Assembly (NCBI GenBank): GCA_020433785.1
Contig: JAGRCC010000701.1
Coordinates: 1-14,218 of the forward strand
Reading direction: 5' to 3'
From: Anaerolineae bacterium
GTDB lineage: Bacteria > Chloroflexota > Anaerolineae > 4572-78 > J111
Length of the DNA stretch: 14,218 bases
Shown: piece after piece, positions 1-7,590 of the stretch
Layout of the letters: every line of letters starts with the position of its first letter
Numbering within the stretch: position 1 is the stretch's first letter
Made by a program: the position numbers and the translations under genes
Notes under the pieces: model-generated
What the model was told of the DNA's origin: nothing
The model's database searches: none
The model's input: the letters and a program-made list of their open reading frames with translations, nothing else

Positions 1-433
1 GCTGCCCACGCAGCAGCACCCAGCCCGTCAGGAAGGTTAGGGCCGGCAGGATGACACTGGCCCACTTGGCCCCCAGTCGCAGATCGCTCCAGGTGAAGGG
101 TATCAACAGCATGTGGTAGAGCCAGTGATGATCGACGTAGCGATCCGGCGCCAGAACCGTCAGTGGCAGCCACGGAAACGGCGGACGCAGCCCTTCCTGG
201 CCCATGACCTGGGCCAGCTTGATATGATAGTAACCGTCATTGCCGGCCAGATTAGGGGTACTGAATTGAATTAAGGCTAGCAGCGTCACAAACAGGCCGA
301 ACAGCGCCGCCCCCAGCAACAGGGTCGATCCGCTGAGCCGCACCTGCCGCCCCACCCAGCGCCGGGTGATCGGGCCAAGGCCCGCGGGCCAGAGGACGCC
401 GCCGGTTGAAACTTCTGCAAATTCTCGCCTCAT
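1..433 (-). CDS. Polytopic membrane protein, GT-C glycosyltransferase-like (N-terminal 144 residues, runs off left edge)
   Basis: Reading the minus strand from the ATG at 433-431 gives 144 codons without a stop up to the window edge, so the C-terminal part is missing. A good Shine-Dalgarno (AAAGGAG at 446-440) sits 6 nt upstream. After a short cytoplasmic N-terminus there is a hydrophobic segment at about residues 36-57, then a loop with GNDGYYHIKLAQVM (residues 64-77) and RYVDHHWLYHMLL (98-110), then another hydrophobic segment at about 124-141. A first membrane helix followed by an Asp-Gly-Tyr-Tyr-His loop resembles GT-C fold membrane glycosyltransferases (STT3/PMT-like), in which an acidic residue in this first outer loop takes part in catalysis. 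That family call is inference from a partial protein. It is divergently transcribed from the ECF sigma gene and shares its 182-nt upstream region. It could instead be an uncharacterised polytopic membrane protein without transferase activity. Confidence 0.6.
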   Translation of the reverse strand, partial: MRREFAEVSTGGVLWPAGLGPITRRWVGRQVRLSGSTLLLGAALFGLFVTLLALIQFSTPNLAGNDGYYHIKLAQVMGQEGLRPPFPWLPLTVLAPDRYVDHHWLYHMLLIPFTWSDLRLGAKWASVILPALTFLTGWVLLRGQ

Positions 434-615
434 AGATTGCTCCTTTCAAAAACCTAGCTAAACTTTTAGGAAAGATAGATTGCGGCCGCAATTCTCGACC
501 CTAAATGTCGCAGTAGTCATCAAAAAGTTACGCGAATTTTGAAAATTGGTCTTTTTCCACGAATTTGGCGCGACCGCGTAACTTTTGGGGCTATTTCTCG
601 ACAAGTAACCTAACG
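434..615. promoter_or_regulatory. Divergent control region with three inverted repeats
   Basis: This gap between two divergent genes must hold both promoters, although I cannot fix convincing -35/-10 pairs. It contains three palindromic elements. One is CTAAA-CT-TTTAG at 458-469. One is a perfect 14-bp palindrome, ATTGCGGCCGCAAT, at 479-492. One is a widely spaced perfect 12-bp inverted repeat, AAAAGTTACGCG at 523-534 and CGCGTAACTTTT at 575-586. The octamer TTCTCGAC also occurs directly repeated at 492-499 and 595-602. Such elements are plausible operators or alternative hairpins. Their function is inference. Confidence 0.5.
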
Positions 616-1170
616 ATGAGCAACGAACAGCAACTGCTGGAAAAAGCAAAACAACTCGATCCCGATGCGCTGCGCGAATTTCATCGTCGCTTCTACGACA
701 TGGTGGCCCGCTATGTTCAATTCAAAGTCGGCGACCAGCGGACGATCGAAGATTTATGCGGCGAAATTTTCGTACGAGCGCTAGAGGCGCTGCGCCGGGG
801 GGCGGCCTGGCGCGACTCGCCGCAGGGCTGGATTATGGGCATCGCCCGCAACGTGGTTGCCGACCATTACCGCCAACGCGAGCGCCTGCCTGAAGTCCAA
901 CTTAGCGAACAGGTCACCTCTGCCGAGCACACTAACCCTCTCCACCAGGCCATTCAAAGCGAGCGCACCCGCGAGTTGGTGCAGGCCATCCGGCAGTTAA
1001 CCGATGAGCAGCGCGAAGTGATTGTTCTGCGGTTTTTGGAGGAAATGGATATTCAAAGTGTGGCCCAGGCGCTTAACAAAAAGCCGGGCGCGATCAAAGG
1101 GCTGCAATTTAGGGCGATGCGGGCGCTGGCCGAATTGATGCAGCCCCAATCAATGGAAGATATGGTTTAG
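616..1170 (+). CDS. RNA polymerase sigma factor, ECF family (sigma-70 type)
   Basis: This 184-residue protein has the two-domain layout and size of ECF sigma factors, which direct RNA polymerase to a small regulon. Region 2 (about residues 19-89) includes RRFYDMVARYVQFKVGD, the core-binding stretch IEDLCGEIFVRALEAL, and the -10-recognition helix GWIMGIARNVVADHYRQR. Region 4 (about 120-175) includes LTDEQREVIVLRFLEEMDIQ and the helix-turn-helix VAQALNKKPGAIKGLQFRAMRAL. I chose the ATG at 616. An in-frame TTG at 565 would add 17 residues that lie inside an inverted repeat and resemble no sigma domain. Neither start has a strong ribosome site. The next gene starts 2 nt after the stop codon, so the two are almost certainly co-transcribed, and that gene's membrane product is the likely regulator. 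The specific ECF group and the target promoters cannot be told from sequence alone. Confidence 0.93.
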   Translation: MSNEQQLLEKAKQLDPDALREFHRRFYDMVARYVQFKVGDQRTIEDLCGEIFVRALEALRRGAAWRDSPQGWIMGIARNVVADHYRQRERLPEVQLSEQVTSAEHTNPLHQAIQSERTRELVQAIRQLTDEQREVIVLRFLEEMDIQSVAQALNKKPGAIKGLQFRAMRALAELMQPQSMEDMV

Positions 1171-1172
1171 AA

Positions 1173-2459
1173 ATGAACAGCGAGCCAACCATTAACCAGG
1201 CGGACAAATTAGACGAAGCATTAGCCTTGCTAGCCGCAGGCGTTTCTCTGGATGAAATCCTGGCCGAGGCCGGTGATGACGCGGCCTGGCTGCGCCCGAT
1301 GTTGGAACTCGCGGCTGAGGTTAATGCCTTAAAAGCTGACATTCCCATTCCAGCGCCCCAAGCTAGCTTGGATCGCCTGCTGGCTCATGCTAATTCAATG
1401 GCTGCGCCCGCTCCGGCGTACTCACCTGGCCGCCCCGTTCCCCGACCCCGGTTTAATTTGGGTCGGCTCCTGTTCAACACCGGCTTATCAACGGCGATTG
1501 CGGCGGCGCTGTTATTCTTGGTCTGTGTCTTTGGCAGTCTTTTAGGCGGCGGCATGGTTCTGGCGGCTGAGGGCAGCCTGCCCGGCCAGCCGCTTTATCC
1601 GGTCAAACGGCTGGGTGAAACCATCCGGCTAACGCTGACCCAAGATACCCGGCAGCGACACCAATTAGAGGATACCTTCAACCAACGCCGGGTCGAAGAG
1701 GTGAACCATCTAATTGAACAACGTAAAGCGGCCCCGGTCAGGCTTAGTGGACGTGTCGAGGCCGTTTCCGCTGCATGGCTGACGGTAGACGATCTAACCA
1801 TCGAGCTTGCGCCGGAGACCATAATTAAGGGCGAGTTAGCGGTCGGCGCGCAAGTTCGCCTTGAAGGGCAAACCAATGCAGCCGGTCAACTGGTCGCCAC
1901 ATCGATCACCGTGCTCGAACCGGCCCCGCCGACGCCAACGCCAACCCCGCTTCCGCCCACCTCGACGCCGATACCTACCGCCACCGCTACACCGCCACCG
2001 CCCACCGCCACGCCAACAGCGGCCAGCCAATCTACGTCCGACACGATCAAACTTATTCCTACCGCTACACCGAAACCGGCGCCGGTCGAAGTGGAAACGG
2101 ACGATGATGGTGCTGGATCAGATAACTCGGGGCCGGGCAGCAGTAATTCCGGACCCGGCAACAGCGGTGGTTCAGATGACAACTCCGGGCCGGGCAGCGG
2201 CGCCGATGACAACAATAACAACGTGAGTGACGACAATTCCGGCCCAAGCGATAATTCCGGATCCGGCAGCAACGACAACACATCGGAGGATAATTCCGGA
2301 TCCGGCAGCAGCAACAGTGGCAGCAACGATAACGGCAGCGACAATCGAGATGATAACTCCGGCAGCGGCAGTAGCAACAGCGGTAGTGGTAGCAGCAGTG
2401 GTCGAGATAACAACTCCGGCAGCGGCAAAAACGATGACTCAGGCCACGATGATGATTAA
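1173..2459 (+). CDS. Membrane-anchored DUF5667/DUF5666-like protein with Asp/Asn/Ser/Gly tail, putative anti-sigma regulator
   Basis: The 428-residue protein starts 2 nt after the sigma stop, with a modest GGAAGA ribosome site inside the sigma gene (1155-1160), so translation is probably coupled. Residues 11-75 form a helical cytoplasmic domain (LDEALALLAAGVSLDEIL, then DDAAWLRPMLELAAEVNAL), a pattern common in Chloroflexota proteins encoded next to ECF sigma factors. One membrane helix spans about 107-131. Outside, residues 135-185 match the DUF5667 pattern (GQPLYPVKRLGETIRL plus a helix), and 189-248 match DUF5666 (SGRVEAVSAAWLTVDD, then GAQVRLEGQTNAAGQLVATS). A Pro/Thr linker (250-310) leads to a 118-residue tail rich in Asp, Asn, Ser and Gly, with repeated NSGPGSS and DNSGSGS units. 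No classical zinc-binding HxxxCxxC anti-sigma motif is visible, so the anti-sigma role rests on gene order and topology. The tail may be a flexible, glycosylated or ion-binding spacer. Confidence 0.8.
   Translation: MNSEPTINQADKLDEALALLAAGVSLDEILAEAGDDAAWLRPMLELAAEVNALKADIPIPAPQASLDRLLAHANSMAAPAPAYSPGRPVPRPRFNLGRLLFNTGLSTAIAAALLFLVCVFGSLLGGGMVLAAEGSLPGQPLYPVKRLGETIRLTLTQDTRQRHQLEDTFNQRRVEEVNHLIEQRKAAPVRLSGRVEAVSAAWLTVDDLTIELAPETIIKGELAVGAQVRLEGQTNAAGQLVATSITVLEPAPPTPTPTPLPPTSTPIPTATATPPPPTATPTAASQSTSDTIKLIPTATPKPAPVEVETDDDGAGSDNSGPGSSNSGPGNSGGSDDNSGPGSGADDNNNNVSDDNSGPSDNSGSGSNDNTSEDNSGSGSSNSGSNDNGSDNRDDNSGSGSSNSGSGSSSGRDNNSGSGKNDDSGHDDD
2100..2456 (+). repeat. Degenerate tandem repeats coding the Asp/Asn/Ser/Gly tail
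   Basis: The 3' end of the DUF5667/DUF5666 gene is low-complexity DNA built from variants of codons for Asp-Asn-Ser-Gly-Ser/Pro-Gly. Two identical 22-nt copies lie at 2250-2271 and 2289-2310, starting GATAATTCCGGATCCGG. Synonymous changes between most copies show that the repeat is old and kept in frame. Such tracts are prone to expansion and contraction. Confidence 0.75.
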
Positions 2460-2786
2460 TTGCCCGCTTCTGTAAGCGCCACTAAAATGCCTTCATAAAA
2501 ATTCCCCTTTAGCATCAATGACGGTATAATAGGCTGGTTTTGACATAAACGATTCTGGACCTGACCTACCCCTTATTGACCCATTTCATTCCCAGCCTGT
2601 TTCTGAAAATAAATTCGATAGACCGATTCAACGGATGAGCACCACGTAAAACCTCATCCAAATGGACGACTCTGGCCTCCGCTTGCTGGCGGAAGCGGGT
2701 TGTCTAGCTCAACAAAATACATCTGACCGATGTGTAATATGGGGAACTCTGTTATCCTTAAAATAGACTGACTCTGGGAGGAAGTA
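2460..2786. other. Gene-free stretch with small hairpins and promoter-like boxes
   Basis: I find no gene in these 327 nt. Four inverted repeats are visible: CGCTT/AAGCG at 2465-2478 just after the stop, GGATGAG/CTCATCC at 2633-2659 (13-nt loop), CCGCTT/AAGCGG at 2679-2698 (8-nt loop), and ATACATC/GATGTGT with one G-U pair at 2717-2735. None is followed by a T-run. A perfect TATAAT lies at 2525-2530 without a convincing -35. A TTGACA lies at 2540-2545 without a good -10. The downstream gene therefore has either a promoter I cannot place or a structured leader of up to about 250 nt. Its ribosome site is GGGAGG at 2776-2781. Confidence 0.5.
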
Positions 2787-5700
2787 ATGAGCAATAACAA
2801 AGGATTTCTGGGTAGCTGGTCAACCATAGAAAAGACTCTGCTTGGTGCAGTTCTGTTTCTATGTGTCCTGGCCGGCTTCGTAGCCGTCTTTTTAGGCGGC
2901 GAGCTTTTTATGAGGGAAGAAGAGGCTAGTGAGCAAGCGCCTACTGCCGTGGCTGGCTTGGCCACACCCACTTCAGCCGTCGTTGAATCCGCCCCTTTGC
3001 CGGATTCCAATGGCGATCAACAAACCGATGAACTGACGGCTCCGGCCATCACCCTAGAGCCAAGCGCGGGACAGCCTGGCTCCACCGTAACCATTTCCGG
3101 CGAAAATTGGCCGGCCGGCAGCCGGGTTATCGTGTCGCTGGTTCCGGCCGATCCGCCGGTGTTTACGGTTAACAGCGCCGTAGTTGACCAAAACGGTGGC
3201 TTTTCAGTTGAAATTATCGTTCCCACCGACGCCCGCTGGCTGGACGAAAGTCCGGTTCCGGTTTTAGTCACCACCGACGACAACACGCTTCGGGCGCAAG
3301 AAATGTTGACCATTATCACGCCCGGCGACAGCGCCCCGCCACCCACCCCTGGCTCTTCAAATAATAATGTCATTAACATCTCGCCCGACCCTAATGTCAC
3401 CCGGACCCCACCGCCGCCGACGGTGGCGCAGTTGACGACCACCGCCAATCTTAACGTCCGATCTGGCCCCGGCACGACCTTTGATATCTTGGGCGTGCTG
3501 CTGCTGGGCCAGTCGGCCGAGATTATCGGCCGCAACGCCGAAGCCACCTGGTGGCAGATCAAGTTTCCGTCGGCCACCCAGGATTTCGGCTGGGTCTCGG
3601 CCCAATTTGTGCAAGCCAGCAACATCGCCAATGTGCCGATTGTCAACGTGCCCGTACCGCCAACCCCGGCGCCACCTACGCCAACCGCCACCCCTGAACC
3701 GGGTGTGGTCATCACCGACTGGCGAGGCGAGTATTTTAACAACGAAACGTTGAACGGTTCGCCCGTTTTTGTGCGCAACGACGTCGCCATCAGTTTCGAT
3801 TGGGGTCTCGGCTCACCCGATTCGCGTATTCCGGTCGATTTCTTCTCGGTGCGTTGGACGCGAACGCTGAACTTCGCCGCCGGCACCTATCGCTTCTTCA
3901 GTCGAACGGACGACGGCGTGCGGCTGTGGGTTGACGGAGCGCTGCTGATCAACCAGTGGCGCCAGCAATCGCCAACAACCTTCGCCGCGGATATTTTCCT
4001 GGCCGAGGGCAATCACGATATCCGCATGGAGTACAACGAACTGACCGGCGGCGCGGTGGCCGTGCTGTCCTGGCAGCGCATCGACACGTTCCCGGATTGG
4101 AAAGCGGAATATTTCAACAATCCTGATCTGAACGGTTCGCCGGTGCTGGTCCGCAACGAGGGCAGCATCAACTACAACTGGAATGGCAACTCACCCGGTC
4201 CCGGCGTCCCCGGCGAGAATTTCTCAGCGCGTTGGACGCGCCAAATCCCCTTTGACGGCGGCGATTATCTCTTCCGCATCACCTCCGACGACGGCCACCG
4301 GCTGTGGATCAACAACGATCTGATTTCAGACCGTTGGCAGGGCGGCAACACCGGCGTCGTTGAAGTTCGGCGCAGTTTGCCCTCCGGCATCCACCAACTG
4401 CGGGTAGAATATTTCCAACGCACCCGTGAGTCGTTTATCGGCTTTTCCTGGCAGCGCACCGACCGGCCGCAACAGGGCCCGCTGGCCGTTATCCGCGCCC
4501 CCAGTGAGGGCGTTGTCGGCCAGCCGGTGAGATTTGACGGCGGTCGCTCGCGCCAGGGCGATAGTTCCATCGACCGATATGAATGGGATTTTGACGATGG
4601 CAAACGCACCAAAGGCAAACGCGTCGATCATACCTTCGATGAGCCGGGCACTTACCGGGTCAGACTGAGAGTCACCGACCAAAACGGCCTGCGAGATACC
4701 ACCGATATTAGAATCAGAATCGAGGATGATCTGGAGTCGACCACCTTCCCGACAGCTATCCTGGACGGGCCGTCCACCGGCAAGGTCGGCCAGCCGGTCA
4801 GTTTTAGCGGCAGTCGATCCTTCTCGATCAGTCCGATCACCGAATTCAACTGGACTTTTGGCGACGGTACCACCACGCGCGGCCAGCAGGTTTCGCACAC
4901 CTTCAACCGAGAAGGGTTGTTTAACGTGGTCTTAACCGTTGTAGCCGAAAATGGCCTGCGCAGCAGCGATAATCTGTCTATCCGCGTCGATAGCGACTTG
5001 GGCGGCGGCGATGCACCGGTGGCCAAAATCAGCGCGCCGCAAGAATCGCAGTGGGGCCAGGAGATTATTTTTGATGGCTCCGGCTCGACCTCCAAGAACC
5101 AGATTGTCAGTTGGGCCTGGGATTTCGGCGATGGCTCCAGCGCCAATGGGCCGCGCGTCCCGCATGTCTACACCCGCCCCGCGACCAAGAGCGATCTGGT
5201 CGCCTACAACGTCAGGCTAACCGTTACCGATCAAAATGGCTTCGAAAATACGGCGACCCACCTGATTACGCTGCTCGATCCGCCGCCATCTAATGAACCG
5301 CCTAAGGCGTCTATCTCCGGGCCTGCCTCAGCTCAGGTTGGTCAGACGATCACCTTTGATGGCAGCGGCAGCCAATCCTCCAATCCGATTGCCAGTTACG
5401 CCTGGGACTTTGGCGACGGCAACACCGCCAACGGGGCTCAAGTGAACCACACGTACAGCGTAAACGGTGACTTCACCGTCACCCTAACCGTTACGGACAA
5501 TCAGGGCCAGGCCGGCTCGGCGACGAAGCCGATTCAAATCAATCCCCAACCGGCCCCCGATCCGTTAACGGCCAAAATCAGCGGCCCCAACCAGGGCCAG
5601 ATCAACCAGTCGCTCACCTTCGACGCGCAGTCGTCCACTTCTGCCGCGCCGCTAACCGATATCCAGTGGGACTTTGGCGACGGCAACTCGGACAGCGGCA

Positions 5701-7565
5701 ACCTGGTCGTTAGCCATGCCTATGACGCGCCGGGCAACTATCAGGTGCTGCTGACGCTTGTCAACGAATTAGGCCAGTCGAACACGACCGCCCACCCGGT
5801 CGCCATCAACGCGCCGCCGCCGGCTAATACGCCGCCCCAGCCCTCGATCCAGGCCGACCAGACCACGGCTCAAGTTGGCGATACGGTCAGCTTCGACGCC
5901 AGCGGCACTCAGGCTGCCAGCCCAATCGTTAGCTTTGATTGGGATTTTGGCGACGGCAACACCGGCAGCGGTCAATTGACCAATCATACCTACACCCAAC
6001 CGGGCGACTACACCGTTACACTCAACGTCACCGATCAAAATAATCAGACCGGCAGTACGACTCTCGCGGTGACTGTCAACCCGCTGGCTCAACCCGACCC
6101 GCTAACGGCCAACATCACCGGCCCCGCCGGCGGCCAGGTCGGCGATCAGCTCACCTTCGACGGCCAATCGTCCACCTCAGCCGCCCCGCTGACCACTATT
6201 CAGTGGGACTTCGGCGATGGGACCACCGCCGGCGGCGATCTGGTGACCAATCACACCTACACCCAGCCGGGCGATTACACCGTTCAGTTAACCCTGGCCA
6301 ATGATATCAACCAGACTAACACCGCCAGTTGGCCCGTAACCATCGATCCAGCCCCGGTAACCACTCTACCCGTGCCGGTACCTACCATCCAACCGGCCCA
6401 ACCGCCGGTCGCTCAAATCAATGGCCCGGCGCAAGCGCAAGTGGGCGAAGCTATCCTGTTCGATGGCGGTTACTCCCACTCGGAAAGCCCGATTGTGAGT
6501 TTCGAATGGGGTTTTGGTGATGGCCAAACCGACAGCGGTATGGGCGTCACCCATGCCTATTCAGCCCCGGGTACCTACCAGGTAACTTTGACGGTAACCG
6601 ATCAAAATGGCTTGAGCGCCACCGACAGCTATGACATCGACATTGTAGATATTGGTGGCGGTCCACCCCCGGCACCGGAAATTGAAGAACCTACCGCTAC
6701 CCCACTACCGACTACTGCGCCCGACGAACCGACGCCCACCGCCGCGCCCGAGCCTGAACCCACCGCAACGCCTGTGCCCCAACCTGAAACCCGACCGGCG
6801 CCGGCCACGCCACCGCTGGCGGCTATCGACGCTCCGGCCCAAACTCAGGCTGGCAAGCCGGTTAACTTTAGCGCTCAAAACTCTACTCCCGGTAGCGGAC
6901 AGATCATCACCTATCAGTGGGGCTTTGGCGATGGCAATTCCGACAGCGGTCAAACGGTCACCTACGTTTACCAAACACAGGGGAACTTCCAAGTCACGCT
7001 AACCGTCGTTGACGAAAACGGCCTAAGCGATACGACCTCTGTACCGATCTTTGTCGGCCCCAGTGACGAGGAAATCGCGGCGCAGCAGGCGGCCGAAGAG
7101 GCCCAACGCCAAGCCGAGGAACAAGCTCGCCAGCAAGCCGAACAGCAAGCCCGCCAGCAAGCCGAACAGCAAGCGGCGGCTGAGGCCACCGCCCAGGCGC
7201 AGCAAGACGCCGCTGCCCAGGCCACGGCCCAAGCTGAACAGCAGGCCGCCGCCGAAGCTCAGCGCCAGGCGGAAGAAGCCCAGCGCCAAGCCGAAGCCGA
7301 AGCCCAGCGTCAGGCCGAAGAGGAAGCCCAACGCCAGGCGGAACAGGAAGCCCAGCGCCAAGCCGAAGAGGCCCAACGCCAGGCGGAACAGGAAGCCCAA
7401 CGTCAGGCTGAAGAGGAAGCCCAACGCCAGGCCGAAGAGCAAGCCCGCCAGCAGGCTGAAGAACAAGCCCGCCAAGCGGCCGAAGCGGCTCAACAGCAAC
7501 AGCAACAACAGCAGCAACAGCAACCCATTCCTACCGACGAGCCACAACCGGGCGATGGGAATTAA
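2787..7565 (+). CDS. Giant membrane-anchored surface protein: Ig-like, SH3b, 2x PA14-like, 9x PKD, coiled coil, polyQ
   Basis: The 1592-residue protein has a strong ribosome site (GGGAGG, 5 nt before the ATG). Residues 17-38 form one uncleaved-looking membrane anchor, and no sortase-type signal follows at the C-terminus. Outside the membrane come an Ig-like segment (about 85-180, with GQPGSTVTISGENWPAGSRV), a bacterial SH3 domain (212-277, NLNVRSGPG), a Pro/Thr linker, and two tandem PA14-like modules (311-432 and 437-558, each with EYFNN, GSPV, RWTR, DDG and LWV/LWI motifs). Nine PKD domains follow, with their core Trp (WDFGDG-type) at residues 600, 689, 778, 873, 961, 1052, 1140, 1241 and 1378. 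A second Pro/Thr linker precedes PKD9. Residues 1427-1568 are an Ala/Gln/Glu/Arg coiled coil, followed by 11 Gln and a short tail. PA14 modules are known to bind carbohydrate in several families, and PKD strings usually act as rigid extracellular spacers. Adhesion or a scaffold role is inference. No enzymatic domain is seen. Confidence 0.9.
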   Translation: MSNNKGFLGSWSTIEKTLLGAVLFLCVLAGFVAVFLGGELFMREEEASEQAPTAVAGLATPTSAVVESAPLPDSNGDQQTDELTAPAITLEPSAGQPGSTVTISGENWPAGSRVIVSLVPADPPVFTVNSAVVDQNGGFSVEIIVPTDARWLDESPVPVLVTTDDNTLRAQEMLTIITPGDSAPPPTPGSSNNNVINISPDPNVTRTPPPPTVAQLTTTANLNVRSGPGTTFDILGVLLLGQSAEIIGRNAEATWWQIKFPSATQDFGWVSAQFVQASNIANVPIVNVPVPPTPAPPTPTATPEPGVVITDWRGEYFNNETLNGSPVFVRNDVAISFDWGLGSPDSRIPVDFFSVRWTRTLNFAAGTYRFFSRTDDGVRLWVDGALLINQWRQQSPTTFAADIFLAEGNHDIRMEYNELTGGAVAVLSWQRIDTFPDWKAEYFNNPDLNGSPVLVRNEGSINYNWNGNSPGPGVPGENFSARWTRQIPFDGGDYLFRITSDDGHRLWINNDLISDRWQGGNTGVVEVRRSLPSGIHQLRVEYFQRTRESFIGFSWQRTDRPQQGPLAVIRAPSEGVVGQPVRFDGGRSRQGDSSIDRYEWDFDDGKRTKGKRVDHTFDEPGTYRVRLRVTDQNGLRDTTDIRIRIEDDLESTTFPTAILDGPSTGKVGQPVSFSGSRSFSISPITEFNWTFGDGTTTRGQQVSHTFNREGLFNVVLTVVAENGLRSSDNLSIRVDSDLGGGDAPVAKISAPQESQWGQEIIFDGSGSTSKNQIVSWAWDFGDGSSANGPRVPHVYTRPATKSDLVAYNVRLTVTDQNGFENTATHLITLLDPPPSNEPPKASISGPASAQVGQTITFDGSGSQSSNPIASYAWDFGDGNTANGAQVNHTYSVNGDFTVTLTVTDNQGQAGSATKPIQINPQPAPDPLTAKISGPNQGQINQSLTFDAQSSTSAAPLTDIQWDFGDGNSDSGNLVVSHAYDAPGNYQVLLTLVNELGQSNTTAHPVAINAPPPANTPPQPSIQADQTTAQVGDTVSFDASGTQAASPIVSFDWDFGDGNTGSGQLTNHTYTQPGDYTVTLNVTDQNNQTGSTTLAVTVNPLAQPDPLTANITGPAGGQVGDQLTFDGQSSTSAAPLTTIQWDFGDGTTAGGDLVTNHTYTQPGDYTVQLTLANDINQTNTASWPVTIDPAPVTTLPVPVPTIQPAQPPVAQINGPAQAQVGEAILFDGGYSHSESPIVSFEWGFGDGQTDSGMGVTHAYSAPGTYQVTLTVTDQNGLSATDSYDIDIVDIGGGPPPAPEIEEPTATPLPTTAPDEPTPTAAPEPEPTATPVPQPETRPAPATPPLAAIDAPAQTQAGKPVNFSAQNSTPGSGQIITYQWGFGDGNSDSGQTVTYVYQTQGNFQVTLTVVDENGLSDTTSVPIFVGPSDEEIAAQQAAEEAQRQAEEQARQQAEQQARQQAEQQAAAEATAQAQQDAAAQATAQAEQQAAAEAQRQAEEAQRQAEAEAQRQAEEEAQRQAEQEAQRQAEEAQRQAEQEAQRQAEEEAQRQAEEQARQQAEEQARQAAEAAQQQQQQQQQQQPIPTDEPQPGDGN
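5559..6358 (+). repeat. Internal duplication of PKD units (PKD5 and PKD7)
   Basis: PKD5 (from 5559) and PKD7 (from 6096) are much closer to each other than to the other PKD domains. Both begin DPLTA and share the block QSSTSAAPLT followed by IQWDFGDG, with high similarity at the DNA level, and lie 537 bp apart. PKD6, between them, shares NHTYTQPGDYTV with PKD7. This fits recent duplication or gene conversion inside the array. Confidence 0.7.
7062..7523 (+). repeat. Coiled-coil-encoding repeat DNA ending in CAA/CAG tract
   Basis: The 3' part of the giant gene is made of near-repeats coding for EAQRQAE, EEQARQQAE and EQEAQRQAE units, ending in 11 CAA/CAG codons at 7491-7523. The biased composition opens all neighbouring frames, including a long leucine-rich frame on the opposite strand, and these are artefacts of the repeat. 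The units vary at synonymous positions, so the tract is selected as protein. Confidence 0.8.
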
Positions 7566-7590
7566 GTAATCGGGACGAATGACGATGTTA

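Noticed and set aside
252..491. Minus-strand open frame of 79 codons
   Set aside because: It overlaps the better-supported membrane protein frame that starts at 433 with a good ribosome site and has real transmembrane segments.
565..615. TTG start giving a 17-residue extension of the sigma factor
   Set aside because: The extension has no sigma-like sequence and overlaps an inverted-repeat arm; the ATG at 616 fits the family's usual length.
1886..2428. 180-codon Leu/Pro/Ser-rich open frame on the minus strand
   Set aside because: It is a mirror of the Pro/Thr linker and Asn/Ser/Gly repeat tail of the plus-strand gene.
2540..2545. Perfect TTGACA as a -35 box
   Set aside because: No acceptable -10 hexamer lies 16-18 nt downstream.
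2679..2698. CCGCTT/AAGCGG hairpin as a terminator for the DUF5667/DUF5666 gene
   Set aside because: It is only 6 bp, lies about 220 nt after the stop codon and has no T-run.
5037..7060. Regular PKD repeats considered as a CRISPR or satellite array
   Set aside because: The repeats are about 270 bp, diverged at DNA level, in frame and code for PKD folds, so they are protein domain repeats.
7051..7569. Lys/Pro/Arg-rich open frame on the plus strand
   Set aside because: It is a shifted reading of the same repeat tract inside a well-supported gene.
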